Positions 12,426 through 23,239 of a stretch of 64,000 nucleotides of DNA are shown here, piece after piece (the stretch's first letter is position 1; each line of letters starts with the position of its first letter). The translations under genes were made by a program, and so were the position numbers. Source of the stretch: Pholis gunnellus (taxonomy: Eukaryota > Chordata > Actinopteri > Perciformes > Pholidae); contig OU342806.1 of the NCBI GenBank assembly GCA_910591455.2, positions 11,252,926 to 11,316,925 on the forward strand, written 5' to 3'. Under the pieces are notes generated by a model. That model was not told the DNA's origin. It saw only the letters and a program-made list of their open reading frames with translations, and did not search any database.

Positions 12426-12967
12426 TTCCCAAAACAGAACACAAAAACCTGAAGCCACAAGTCAGTCAGGGAGACATTCAGATCCCACGCAGGTAGCCGG
12501 GCCAGAGGGAAGCCAAATTGTCCTTTGTGAGACAAGAGCCATTCAGCGGGAACAGGATGCTGTCTGCGGGATGTCCCAGACCCCTCGGCGCTGTATTGTA
12601 GTGTGTGTGTTTCTGTGCGTGTGCGTGCATGTCTGGCCCAGTGTTGACTTTCGGGAAAGATTGACGAGGCAAGACTTGGCTCTCATCTGTGTCAAACGTC
12701 TGACAGTGAATGAACGCTCCATAGACAAACTCAATTAGCCAGCATGGAGATTTCAAGGAGGTGTCTCGTGCGACAATAGGACTCCTTTCTTGACATATGG
12801 CTGTGATGAATGTATGGCAAACATATCTCTTTGTTGGTTTGAGACAGTAGCAGACAGGTTAGAGGCAGTCTGAGGCTGAGGGACAGAGTGATGGAGAGAA
12901 CACGGTGACAGCCAAAGACACCGATGAATACGACAATTTCAACTCATTGCCATGAACTGGGGAGGTT

Positions 12968-13100
12968 TTAATACTTTTGTGCTTTTACTTGAGAAAAACT
13001 TTAAATGCGGGACTCTAACTTTTGAAGTAAATGTACATTTATTCTGGTATTAGAGATTTCACTCATGTAATGGATCCTTATACTTCCTCCTCTCCACAGT
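12968..13100 (-). mobile_element. Dispersed fish repeat, family A, copy 1
   Basis: Matches, in decayed form, a teleost repeat recognised from recurrent phrases: GCTTTTACTTGAG, GCGGGACTCTAACTTT and TGGTATTAGAGATTTCACT, ending near ATACTTCCTCCTCTCCAC. Two more copies occur at 16330-16640 and 56572-56770. I recognise the pattern but not the element class. Confidence 0.6.
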
Positions 13101-13389
13101 AAAGCTCTCACATCAGCTCAGTATAATTGTTTTAATGCCAACTGACAGATTATACAAGTATACTGTGTATAAACTGTTGTACCTCTATATTGAGAGAGGA
13201 AAGTAAGATTTCTATATAGAGTAAATCTTTCCACCTAATCCTAAGGTTATGAGTTAAAAACTATATATACACATACAGTACATGTGCACGCTCTAGCTTT
13301 ATATTTTGCCATTTATCTGCACACATGTATGAGTGGATGTTCACTGACTGCTTGAACATGTTGCACCATGTACAGATGATAACATACAG

Positions 13390-13950
13390 TATGCGTATGT
13401 GTGGTTACGGCCGGTAATTTTCCCGAGGTCATGTTTAACCCTATACGCTGCAGTCAGCTCTGTTTCTAATCTCCTGTCTGCGACTCCCCTGAAAGCCCTG
13501 ATGAATAGCGCTGGCAGGTTGCAGTGGCACAGCCTGAGTTATACGTAAGACCTTCCTTACATCCCCAGGCCATACCTTCGTAAAACATATTTCACCCCGC
13601 ATCACCCTGATATTACAAACACAGATTTTCCTGGTTCATATTTCAGAGTTCAGGTGATGAAAGCAGCTACATGGTGGGAGACGAACCAGCATGTCCCGCA
13701 CCAACGAATGAATTTATGTCAGCCAAAATCAGTACAAGGGGAGGCTGATGAAGGGGGAGGCGGTTTTGTGCTTGTGTGTGTGTGAGTGTGTGTTCATCCC
13801 CATGACAACAGAGATGAAAACACGCACTTCCTTGCACAGTGAGCCCATATAAGGGGGCTGCTGGGCTGAGGACTGCTCAACAATACCTTTAATGTCATAG
13901 CTCAGTGACTGCTCTTTGTGAGCGGGGCGGCGCGCTGCGACCCACACAAA
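13390..13950. promoter_or_regulatory. Candidate conserved non-coding block
   Basis: Unique sequence containing GGCCGGTAATTTTCCC, TCTAATCTCCTG and CTGATGAATAGCGCTGG, then a GC-rich end near 13915-13945. No coding signal. Judged by texture only. Confidence 0.25.
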
Positions 13951-14880
13951 AACTCAAAGGCAAAATGGATTAGAATATGAGAGAAAAGATGACTGAATCA
14001 AACCCAGTGGATTGTAGGAGATTAGCTGAAGGGATTATGGAAGAAAATGACACACTAATTACTTTCTGTTGGGGCAGGGGATGAGTTTCATTTTTAAGTA
14101 TTTTTATTGGAGGGAGGTGTGCACTCAGTAGACGCTTTGAGTAAATTCTGATGCAATTTCTTTTCTGTATTTGAATATCAATGAACTGCAGTACAGACTG
14201 TACAGAAACACCTTTTTTATTTCTTAATTGATTAAATGATAAGATCACCTTGAAGATGTCACATTGGGATTCAGTAACTGACAGGAATTTTTTCAATACT
14301 TTCTAACATTTAGAGACAAAATTATGAATCGATTTATTGAGAAAATTCAATCGATAATGATTCTTAGTACTCCTAGAATGCCGCTGCCTGTGCTTTGAAC
14401 CACGGGGATACTTCTGCACAGTGTTTTGGAATGAAAACTTTGCATTGCCATCTTGTTTTAGCCATTTAAAATCTAGAAGCCTCTTAAAACCAAGTCAAAC
14501 ACTGCAAAGCTTTGAATGTGCAGCTGATACTAATTCTTGATCTGTATCTTCTGGAGCACTTCAGTCCTTCCTGTTGTATTTGTGATCCAAACTCAAACAC
14601 TTTAAGAGAGACAACGGCACTAAGACCTGCAATCTGACTCTGTGGCTTCCACTCCTGTTGACCGAATGCTTCTCTCTTGCTGTTAATTATTTGACCAAAC
14701 TGGAGTCAAGGAGCTTAGAGAATGTCTTGTCTTGAGTTTACTCTGCTCTCCAGGTCTCCAATTAGACTAAAAAGACCCCAGAAAGGATAGCAGAGACAAA
14801 GGAGTAGAAAAGCGATCGGGATGCCAAAAGAAAAACAAAACACAACAATCAACAAGACCTCCTGGCGTCCTTGTGGGGGG
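13950..14880. other. AT-rich non-coding, nothing recognised
   Basis: No gene or repeat family recognised. The region contains a short near-inverted pair around 14325-14355 (AATCGATTTATTGAG / TTCAATCGATAATG). Confidence 0.35.
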
Positions 14881-14881
14881 A

Positions 14882-14883
<2 letters not shown>

Positions 14884-14949
<66 letters not shown>
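14884..14949. repeat. (CA)n microsatellite
   Basis: About 33 uninterrupted CA units. Generates false open frames in several phases. Confidence 0.97.
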
Positions 14950-14951
<2 letters not shown>

Positions 14952-15077
14952 CCTCCCATCCCTTACAAACGCTGTGGTGTTTTCAGAGCTCAGTCGGTCA
15001 CTGTGGAAACCTGGAGACTCTTTAGTTTATTTCATTCGTTCACTTCCCTTCCTCCCTCCTTGCATTTTTCTCTCATT

Positions 15078-15078
<1 letters not shown>

Positions 15079-15112
<34 letters not shown>
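15079..15112. repeat. (CA)n microsatellite
   Basis: About 17 CA units, only 130 bases after the preceding CA array and in the same orientation. Confidence 0.95.
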
Positions 15113-15115
<3 letters not shown>

Positions 15116-15625
15116 ACATCCCCCCAGTCCCCACCTCCTCCCGCCCCTCCATTCACGCCCACCCTTCTTCCAGGGCTAAAACAAAGCACGGGGCTGAAAG
15201 GGCTCTGAGGTAGGTAAATGTATTCAGTGACAACGGCCGGATGATTCCCTTCTGCGCCAGCCCTGTAACATTTGTTTCAGGCCTTGTCTGAGGGCAGGGA
15301 CAGCGTGTTTGGCCTTTTGTCCCACGTGCCCTCTGCACAGCCCTGCAGTTAATGGTGGCCTTGTCCTAGGCTGCTGGAGCAGAAACCTGCAGCCCCACGG
15401 GACGGGCGGACATGGTGACACGGGAAGTGGGAGAAACATGGGAAGCCGAGGAGGGACGAGGGGGCTGTTGGGGTGCAGGAGCTACCCAGCTGGAGAGAGC
15501 ACCTCAGAGGTTTCCACAGGTTCATCTCTGGTCACGAAAATACTCATGCGTCTTGAACGTTACTTTTACAAATGCACGCAGTCTGTTCATCCAGCATCCG
15601 CTTAACATCTACGTAAATCAGTCAG

Positions 15626-15690
15626 TTCCTCTCCTCTCCTCTCCTCTCCTCTCCTCTCCTCTCCTCTCCTCTCCTCTCCTCTCCTCTCCT
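15626..15690. repeat. (TCCTC)n pentanucleotide array
   Basis: About 13 near-perfect copies of a TCCTC unit, fading into degenerate copies up to about 15710. One strand is entirely pyrimidine, so the array can in principle form an intramolecular triplex (H-DNA). Confidence 0.95.
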
Positions 15691-16329
15691 GCCATCTCAT
15701 CTCCTCTCTTTGCTGACACAATACCCACAAGCCTTTCCTCTTTTTTCACCCGCTGTGAGTGACAGGCCGTCCAGCCGAGTGGCCAGGTGCTCATTGAGAG
15801 GGTGAACTTCATCACTGGGGGTGGGGTTGGAGGCAGACGTCCTGCTGTCTGAAGAGGGGCCCCAGCATTTGGCAGTGAGGGTCCTATACCGGACGCTTGA
15901 GAGAGCATCTTCACTCCTGTTTTGTGCGTCTCTCGCTGGGAGAGGAGTGGGCATTGGGGCAGAGAACTATACCACACTTGACTTCAGTAATCTGCTGAGC
16001 AGCAGAAGAGCCACGTCCTCTGTTGATCTAAGAGGAGTGCATAACTGTGGTGATTTTTACGAAGCTGTTGTTGTTCTTAATTATTTTGTCTGAAACATTT
16101 CATTACTGTCAACGGAGATTAAAGGAAATCAGCGCTGAGTTAGACAAATAATCACTAGTTGACTAAACTCTGCTGAGGCACTTTTTACAGCATCAGTTGC
16201 TTTCTTAGCTGAAAACATGATTTATCAGCCACATAAAATGTCAACTTTGTAGATTCACTAATTTACATTTCTGACTCTATGTCAATGGTTTGTCATGGGC
16301 AAGACAGAATAGTCAGAATAAAAGTTATT

Positions 16330-16640
16330 CTAATACTCAAAATGATACTGAAGTAAAAGGACATATGTATAACAAAATGTACCTAAAGTATGCAAAATCG
16401 CACTATTAAGAGTGTAATGTTTTTCATACTGCATATATTGCTGTAATATTTTATTATTACTGATGCGTTAACGTGTAGGCAGAATTTTAAGGTAGAGCTT
16501 TAGTTTAATAATCTCATATAATGAAGTGGACGAGAAGTATGATGTAGCATAAAAGGGGAATACTCAAGGAAAGTACATCTAAATTGTACTTAAGTACAGA
16601 ACTTGAGTAAATGTACCTTCCACCACTGTTCATAAAAGAA
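16330..16640 (+). mobile_element. Dispersed fish repeat, family A, copy 2
   Basis: The end is diagnostic: GGGAATACTCAAGGAAAGTAC, then TTAAGTACAGAACTTGAGTAA, then CCTTCCACCACTG. Upstream text (AAGTGGACGAGAAGTATGATG, GTAGCATAAAA) is the decayed body. This copy lies in the opposite orientation to the copies at 12968 and 56572. Confidence 0.75.
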
Positions 16641-16854
16641 GATGTAATTAATTGAAGTGAAAAGTTAGAGTTGCAGGATTAGACGTCAACATGGAGTATG
16701 TTGAGTGTTTCACATCAGGTATATATTTTTAAGCATTAAATTAACACTTAAATTACTTTATAATCGTGTATAACAACCTGGTTCCTTTACTTTGTGCCAT
16801 TGAGTGAAATTGCCCCAACTCTGTGGCTCTTGTTGAAAAACGTAGTATTAGTAT

Positions 16855-16978
16855 CTTTATGAACATAAGTGTTTTGCTCTTTTAGTTCTCTTACCTTGCA
16901 TTTTTTTACTTTATTATATAAAGCACATTGAGTTGCCTCTGTGATGTGTGCTATCTAAATAAACTCGCCTTGTTTTTT
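16855..16978 (+). mobile_element. LINE/SINE 3' tail
   Basis: The phrase AAAGCACATTGAGTTGCCT followed by GTGCTATCTAAATAAACTC follows a 3'-tail motif (AAGCACTTTGAG... GTGCTATATAAATAAA) that many fish retroelements share. The upstream body is too decayed to classify. A second tail of a related type lies at 36195-36262. Confidence 0.65.
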
Positions 16979-17339
16979 ATACTTCCATATAAGTAGTTTT
17001 ATTGGTTCTTGAATTCTGTGACTACTGACGTCTTAACACTTTCCTGTATTGGAAAAATCTATGGAAAACTGTTGTTTTGATAGAAAATGACTAATGAATA
17101 AATTGCACCTTTCTACAACAGACTTTGGTTGATTGTTTAACTAAGCTTTATTGAAACTAGTTTGAAAATGTCACCCGTCATTCTTGCTGAGTTTTTGTTT
17201 CTATGAATTCACTACTGCATTGAAATGACCGTCTGCCAGGAATCCCAGGATTCCCACTAGAGTATTTGTGCCTTTGTGTGTAACTGTGTGTGAGTGTGTA
17301 TTCATAAGACCCAAAACTCATATCCACATCGCTCTCTCT

Positions 17340-17800
17340 CAATGTTGGGCAACAAAATCAGCTCTTGTATTGGGGGCCACCACTACAAACTGTCTGTGAG
17401 GGGATTAGGGGCTCCTTGACCGCTCCTTCAAACACACACCCAGCATGGCCGCCACGATTATGACCATTAGATACCCGGAAAATGAGACTGAGATGAAAGG
17501 AGGGACTACTGAGGGCTTTTCCCAGGGATGAATTTGACCACACGTCCAGCAAAAATGAATCTGTAATCCAAAACCCTACAAAAGCCATAATGGAAGCTGT
17601 CCTAGAGTGTTGTGCTAGCTTGCTGAGAGAGGCTTTATGTTTCTATTGCCTTCATTGAGCCTGGGAGTGCCATAATAATGATTAGGGACTTTAAAGGCTA
17701 GATTAAAGTGAGGACAAGGGAAGCTTAGTCTGTGAAGTAATTTAGAGCAGTTGAGCAGGTTCCTTAATGGGAAAATTCCTCTGAACAACAGTGAAAAGGA
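17340..17800. promoter_or_regulatory. Candidate conserved non-coding element
   Basis: Repeat-free block with GATTATGACCATTAG, CTGTAATCC and CCATAATAATGATTAGGG. The long stretch is neither AT- nor GC-extreme, has no coding structure and is bounded by repeats. It looks like a single enhancer-sized unit, but this is inference. Confidence 0.32.
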
Positions 17801-18064
17801 CACAGGACTCTATCCATGAGGACAAGGGTGTCCTCAGATCAAGCTGGCACTTTGATATATATAACCATGAAATTTACTCACACATGCACACACACGCCCC
17901 ACCAGACACTACTCTCACACACGCACCCTGTCTGTCAGGGAGCAGCTCATCTGTTGGCCGTGTGTTCAGTGGCGCTGCAGGCGGTGCAAGGTGATCCCGT
18001 ATTATCCGGGCGGCCTTTACTCGGCAGGTGAAAGTGCTGTGGGGCAGAGGGGCTTAATGTAGCT

Positions 18065-18130
18065 GCTGTCTATTCACCAGCCGAGGAGGTGCGGCGAGCA
18101 GCTGAGAGGCCGAGAGGCCAAGAGGCCCGC
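18065..18130. repeat. Short GAGAGGCC-like tandem repeat
   Basis: Around 18101-18127 the unit GAGAGGCC/AGAGGCC occurs three times in a row. Small, possibly a replication-slippage product inside otherwise unique GC-rich sequence. Confidence 0.6.
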
Positions 18131-18579
18131 TGCATCACAAATGACAAGACTCTGCAGAGGCAGCACACTCGGGCCAAGGTGTGTCAACGCCGCAGGTCTA
18201 CAGCTCCCTGAAGGATGCGGTGATTGAGTCGCAAGGGCTTTTGAGGAGAAAACTGTTGTCATTGAAAGTTTTCTGGTTCTATATTTTTTAGAGTATGTCA
18301 AGTTGAAATGTTTCCAAATTACTTTTAGTGCCTTTCTGTTCACTTAATAAACTAGGTCCGTTTTAATATTCAACTTCGTACCGCCTCATTATTATGCACT
18401 ATCAACACTGACGTCATGGGCACAATGCCAGGATAATGACATCGACTTGAGTTGTTTATGATTGAATCAGTGTTATCATTGACCCTTTTATCAACTTTTT
18501 AAATGTAAATTGTCCTCCTTGTAGAGCCAGACTAAGTTTTACAAAGCTACCATAGTCTTCACTGCATTTACATAGCGAA

Positions 18580-18800
18580 TTACAATTTCGACTCTCATCA
18601 CTCATTCACACGTGCACTCAGACACACATATGGCATCATGCTACCATGCAAAGCACTGGCCTGGGAGTGCATTCTTTTATTTATATGAAAATGAGGTTTT
18701 GTGTCTTGCTCAAGGTCAGTTGGAGATGTGGAGCAAGCGATTGAACCACCAATCCAACGATCAGTGGACAACCTACTCTACCAGCCACACTCACAGAGAG
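18580..18800 (-). mobile_element. tRNA-derived SINE copy, decayed
   Basis: Read on the minus strand, this starts near 18800 with a polymerase III A-box-like segment (TGGCTGGTAGAGTAGG, complementary to about 18772-18787). About 35 bases on comes a B-box (GGTGGTTCAATCGC, complementary to 18737-18750). The body then reads TTGAGCAAGACACAAAACC. That order and spacing is the tRNA-related head of a SINE. The remaining body to about 18580 is CA-rich and matches a repeat common in percomorph fish. Family name not assigned. Confidence 0.75.
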
Positions 18801-19009
18801 AGTTGAGCTATAAAGCAGCCTTCTTCCACTGCATGATCACAAGCTTTGGGCGGTCACAGAAAAGAATGAAATTGCGGATAACAAACAATGATGTCATCGA
18901 CCATATGAGGGTGATTTGGGAACCTAGTAAGGGTGCCTCTTATACCTCCACCTTGGAGATCTTACAGGCAGTCTAATTTAGGAGACCCAGAGGTCCAGGA
19001 TACGATGGA

Positions 19010-20590
19010 GGGATTCATGTTGAAGATGGATATTGTCTCTCTCACTTTTAAAAAACTTGAATATCCATTAGACAGTAGAACCTACATGATGATATTAATG
19101 TGTTGAAAACAGAAAATATAGGAAAAAGCTGAAAAACATCACACGTGTGAAACGTCAACATATATTCAGCATCAGAGTTACAGGTTGAAGCTCAGACAAT
19201 GCAGTTACAATTATGAACATCTTTTTCTTAACCTTACGGGTTCATCAGTATTCAGCACGGAACAATAAAAACATGTTCTTCAAACTGAAATACGACTGGA
19301 ATGAAAAGCATATTTCACAATGAAATAAAAAAAAAAAATCCTGATGCAAACCATAAAACTATAACAACCCCGTACACTCAACACAAATCAAATGCACATT
19401 TTACTTACATTTTACTGCCAAGTCTATCCCACCCCACCCGCAGCCCAGGATTCCCCTCGAATATCCCCTAATTCCCAACTGGAGCCGATAACAAAGCCGG
19501 ACGGGATGCCAACAAAGCCCCAGGAGATCCTGAAATATCCCACTACCAGCTCCCTCTCCCCCTAAGGCAGAATAACTCCCTCTCCCGCCAGAATTCCTTG
19601 TTTGTTCATCTCAGGCCAGACAATATGTGTTGCAGAGAATGTGAAACTCTGTGCTGATGGGCCCTCGGGGACATGTGCTCATCACATAGGTTTGGGATAA
19701 AGGGAGACAGCGAAGGTAACTCAAGCATGGAAAGGAGAGAAGGAGCGAGCCATCACGGGAGTGAGTGTTAGGGAAAATAAGACCTGAGTTCAGTTCCCCT
19801 CTGCACGTGGCTCCCACACCTCCAGGCTTAGGTGTGTTTTTCCACTCCACTGGGAATTTTTACTGAGTGCATCAGCACTGTTTTCACCAGGATCTGGGGT
19901 CAATTTTCTGCCAATTGAGTAAATTCAGTGAGTGGATGTTAACGGGTTCAATCCACCCATCTCGTTTTCATTATTTTGATAAATAACTGATTAACCAATT
20001 AATCACCACAGCCCCTTCGGCATTTAGGATATCCTCTCAACTTGAATCTTAATACTTTTGAGAGTTTTTAATAAAACTGTAATTATTTTAAAATGTCAAA
20101 GTCTGGTCCTGTAATTCTTCAACACACTGCAACATTTATAATCTTTTAGTGTAACATGTTTACAACTTTCTTTTGGTTTTATGCAGTTTAAGTTTTTGTG
20201 TTGAACTTAGTGTCTTTCTAAATGTGAGTAACATGCATTAAACTACAACAAACACTATATGAACACGTGTACAGTTTCTTTTTGCAACTTAAATTGAATA
20301 ATTGATATCCTCCCTTACATGTATTGAAATGTCCTTCACCCTATTACTGCAAAAGCCTCTCAAACATGATGTGGAGATGAGATTTCAAAGATTCAACGAG
20401 TGTTGATGATTTAATTTTTACATCACACTGTAGCATAAACACAGAATCAAAGCGACATCAGTTCATATATGTGGTGAACTGTGGAACAGGTTCAGTTTAA
20501 AAGAATTGTTTTATATGGAGTAGGACTGTAACGTGCAGTACAAAACTGATCCTGCCGCCGGATGCTGTAGAATTGAACGGGCTGTTCACA
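19010..20590. other. Non-coding; possible regulatory stretch 19420-19700
   Basis: No gene seen. The GC-rich, repeat-free stretch 19420-19600 (CCCTAATTCCC, GATAACAAAGCCGG) has enhancer-like texture. The flanking sequence is AT-rich and undistinguished. Confidence 0.25.
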
Positions 20591-20596
20591 CATCCA

Positions 20597-20612
20597 CCAC
20601 TAGAGGGAAGTG
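20597..20612 (+). promoter_or_regulatory. CTCF-like site
   Basis: CCACTAGAGGGAAGTG is close to the vertebrate CTCF core consensus (CCACYAGRKGGCRSTG type), differing mainly where GC is replaced by AA. A real site would matter for chromatin looping. One 16-base match in 64 kb is not conclusive. Confidence 0.4.
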
Positions 20613-21171
20613 TTGTCTCTGAATGGTCACTGAAACGCTGCATGGAGAGAAGTGAGTCAGGACTCCACGGATCAATCAGTCAGTGGACGTTTCCTCCCAA
20701 ACAGAGCAGTGTGGAGCCTTCAGCAGGTAACATCGTGTGCGCGTGAATGTAGAGCAAAACATCAACAACAACGAAAAACATCCTTAAAAACAGTTGATAC
20801 TGACATTAGTGCAACAGTAATTACTCAAACCAGGAAGTTTGAGAATTAATTAGCCTTGTTGACATTTCAGCTCAAAATAAAAAAGCATTTTGTGGACTCG
20901 TGAGCTGCTATCGTGCACACTGACATTAATGTGTGAATATGTTGTGCTCTTGTTATGTTTTTCTTGCAAACATTAGCCAAACTCTGCTCTCACCTGGTTA
21001 TATGCTTGCTACCCTTGTAGCTATTTGCCAGCACTGCTGCTGACACACCACTTTACTCCCATGTTTCTACCATGCAACTACCGTTATCTATGTGTGCTGT
21101 TCTAAGTAGAAGTATATACAGTGTGAGTGCACCCTGAAGGCTGAGTACAACTTTTTGCTGTCAATTCACAG

Positions 21172-21317
21172 ATGTCATCAAAGCGTGCTTGTCCCCCTTG
21201 AAGGAGGCATCCACAGCAAGCTACACCCTTCAGAAGTCAGGAGGCCTGTGTTTGCTCCAGGGATTACATTACCACACCAGAGGCCGTCCAGACAGATACA
21301 CCGCATCACCACCCAAG
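21172..21317 (+). other. Exon-like segment, 146 bp
   Basis: Bounded by a good acceptor (TTTTTGCTGTCAATTCACAG ending at 21171) and a consensus donor (AAG|GTAAGG at 21317/21318). Two of three frames are open throughout; one begins CHQSVLVPLEGG, another VIKACLSPLKEA. I recognise neither. The sequence could be an exon of a long non-coding RNA, a coding exon, or a chance pair of splice signals. Confidence 0.25.
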
Positions 21318-21429
21318 GTAAGGCCTCCTCCGCTGGTGGGTGCAATGCACAGGTCAGGACAGGCCCAGGGACTTCATGGTGTGTGTCCCTCTGTTCTGTG
21401 GCGCTCGTCCTTCTGGGGTGCGTGTTGAC

Positions 21430-21760
21430 TCAGATGGGACGAGTAAACAGAACCGGGGTGAAGCCATGTGGGCGCCCCATTCTCATGGAGCGCCCGGCCC
21501 ACTGGATTAGGCTAATGCTGGCCCATGAGGGAGGGGTGTTGCGGTGCGGCCTTCCCTGTCAGGAGGTGATGGATTAGGGCTTTGTCGGGGCCCATGTCGG
21601 CCTGAGGGGACCCAGTGATGAAGGAAGGAGGGAGGCAGAGGGGAGATCAGGGCCCAGGGGCAGCCCAATCCCAGGATCAGCAACATGTTGACAAGGGATT
21701 ATCCCGTTTGGTGTGTTGCTTCATCTCATAGACGGCCAAGGAGATAGATAGCAAGTGTAC
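21430..21760. promoter_or_regulatory. Candidate conserved non-coding element, GC-rich
   Basis: GC-rich block with repeated GGCCCA/GCCCAT words and an AT motif cluster (GATTAGGCTAATGCTGGCC). No coding-like codon use. It directly follows the exon-like segment ending at 21317. Confidence 0.27.
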
Positions 21761-22069
21761 GTACAAGCACTGGACAACGAGACCTTAATCTGATGGCATG
21801 CGAGGGAAAGGGACTAACGGCACAGATGGTTGTTGTTACAGGTGAAAAAAATACTCCACGTGATCTGTGTCCTATAAAAAGCTATGCATTATTATTACAT
21901 TCTCAAACATCAAGACAGAAAGAAAATGCAGTTTTTCATGTCAATTAATGACACAACAGTAACACAACTTATTTTTATGTGATGTGGATTAACTTGGGAT
22001 TTCTTTCTTTCCCCTTTCTCCCCCTCTGAGATATGGAAATCGTGTAAAAATCAGCTGCTAGAGTGAGTG

Positions 22070-22470
22070 GTAGGAATAAAAACCTTCATCATTTGGGTTT
22101 CACTGGCACAGGATTGAGAACCGCAGATTTAACAACAGCCATAAATCCCCCACGCATGAACAGGGATTGAGTTACAGTAAGCGCTGGCGATAGCACCCCT
22201 CCCTGGAAACGGCGGTGGCATGATATCTCAGCCACATTCGCCTGCTTTGTCGAAATGTGAAAACCAGACTGTGTCTTTTTATGGGTTCCCTTTGAAATCC
22301 GGCACACTTGACCCTCCCTCGGCTGTGATTTTACTGCATGCTCTGGTTTATTTCTGGAAACCTCCTACACTCCTCAGCTTGTTTAAGACGCCTGCCCAAG
22401 TGTGCCACTTGTTTACTTTGCGAGTCGGGACAAACAGTAAAGTTAGGTAATTAAGCATTTGCATGAGGTC
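22070..22470. promoter_or_regulatory. Candidate enhancer with POU octamer
   Basis: Repeat-free block. Near its right end GGTAATTAAGC abuts a perfect octamer ATTTGCAT at 22457-22464, a combination recognised by POU-homeodomain factors. CAGCCATAAATCC near 22137 resembles a HOX/CDX-type site. Function is inferred from motifs only. Confidence 0.33.
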
Positions 22471-22576
22471 TTGTACACCCCAAGAAAACCACAAGGAACA
22501 TTTGGAGGGACGCGTGTTGACACAGTTGTTGGTTCTGATGAGTAGTGGGGTCTAGAGGAGAATAAATTACCAGGGT

Positions 22577-22604
22577 AAAACTAAATGTTTTTGCATTTAG
22601 TTTT
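22577..22604. repeat. Inverted repeat, 11-bp arms, 6-base loop
   Basis: AAAACTAAATG and CATTTAGTTTT are exact reverse complements around the loop TTTTTG. Pairing can extend with a wobble and one more G-C pair outward. The stem is too short for a microRNA precursor. Confidence 0.85.
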
Positions 22605-22809
22605 GCTCGCTGATGTTATTGTAAATGAAACAGAAAAAAATAATTATGACACAAGAGCCTTCTATCATCTAGATTAAGAACATAAAATACTCTGAGGAGG
22701 TCAGATATTTGTCATTTAACTGCAATTTATCAACACTTACACATTCCTTTCCCTTGATTTGTACTGTGTTCATGAAACATAAACGATTAGTTTAACATAT
22801 TCAGATGAC

Positions 22810-22865
22810 TAGGAGGGGAGGGAGAAAAGGGGAGGGGGGGAGAGAAAAGGGGGGAGAGTGAGAGA
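22810..22865. repeat. Polypurine tract with G runs
   Basis: Almost pure A/G on the plus strand, with several runs of four or more G separated by short A-containing spacers. The pattern fits G-quadruplex formation on the plus strand. Confidence 0.75.
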
Positions 22866-22999
22866 TGATTGTGAGAGATAGTGACTGACATGTGGCAAGG
22901 AGGCACCGATCCGTCTCTTGACGAACTTGTCGCCTCACCACGCTCCATGTGTCAGGGCCTGGCACTCTCCCGATGTCAGGCGTGGGTGGCCTCCTGACA

Positions 23000-23002
<3 letters not shown>

Positions 23003-23062
<60 letters not shown>
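23003..23062. repeat. (GT)n microsatellite
   Basis: About 30 uninterrupted GT units. Confidence 0.97.
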
Positions 23063-23063
<1 letters not shown>

Positions 23064-23239
23064 TCGTCCGTCTGGGCTGAAACCGCTCCTGAACACACAC
23101 CCCCGTAATGACACTGACACGGTGCCATCAGGCCTGCCACCAAGCCCAGAGAGTCCCTGGCAAACACAACCTTTATCTCCCTCCTTCTCTCAGCCTTTCT
23201 GTTGCTTGCTCTTCCTCATTGGTTGAGTACAAGCACAGC

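Noticed and set aside
18735..18790. Possible functional tRNA gene from A and B boxes
   Set aside because: The boxes sit in a decayed SINE head. No cloverleaf with paired acceptor and anticodon stems can be drawn.
19940..19975. B-box-like GGGTTCAATCC suggesting a tRNA
   Set aside because: The T-arm stem does not pair and no A box lies at the right distance upstream.
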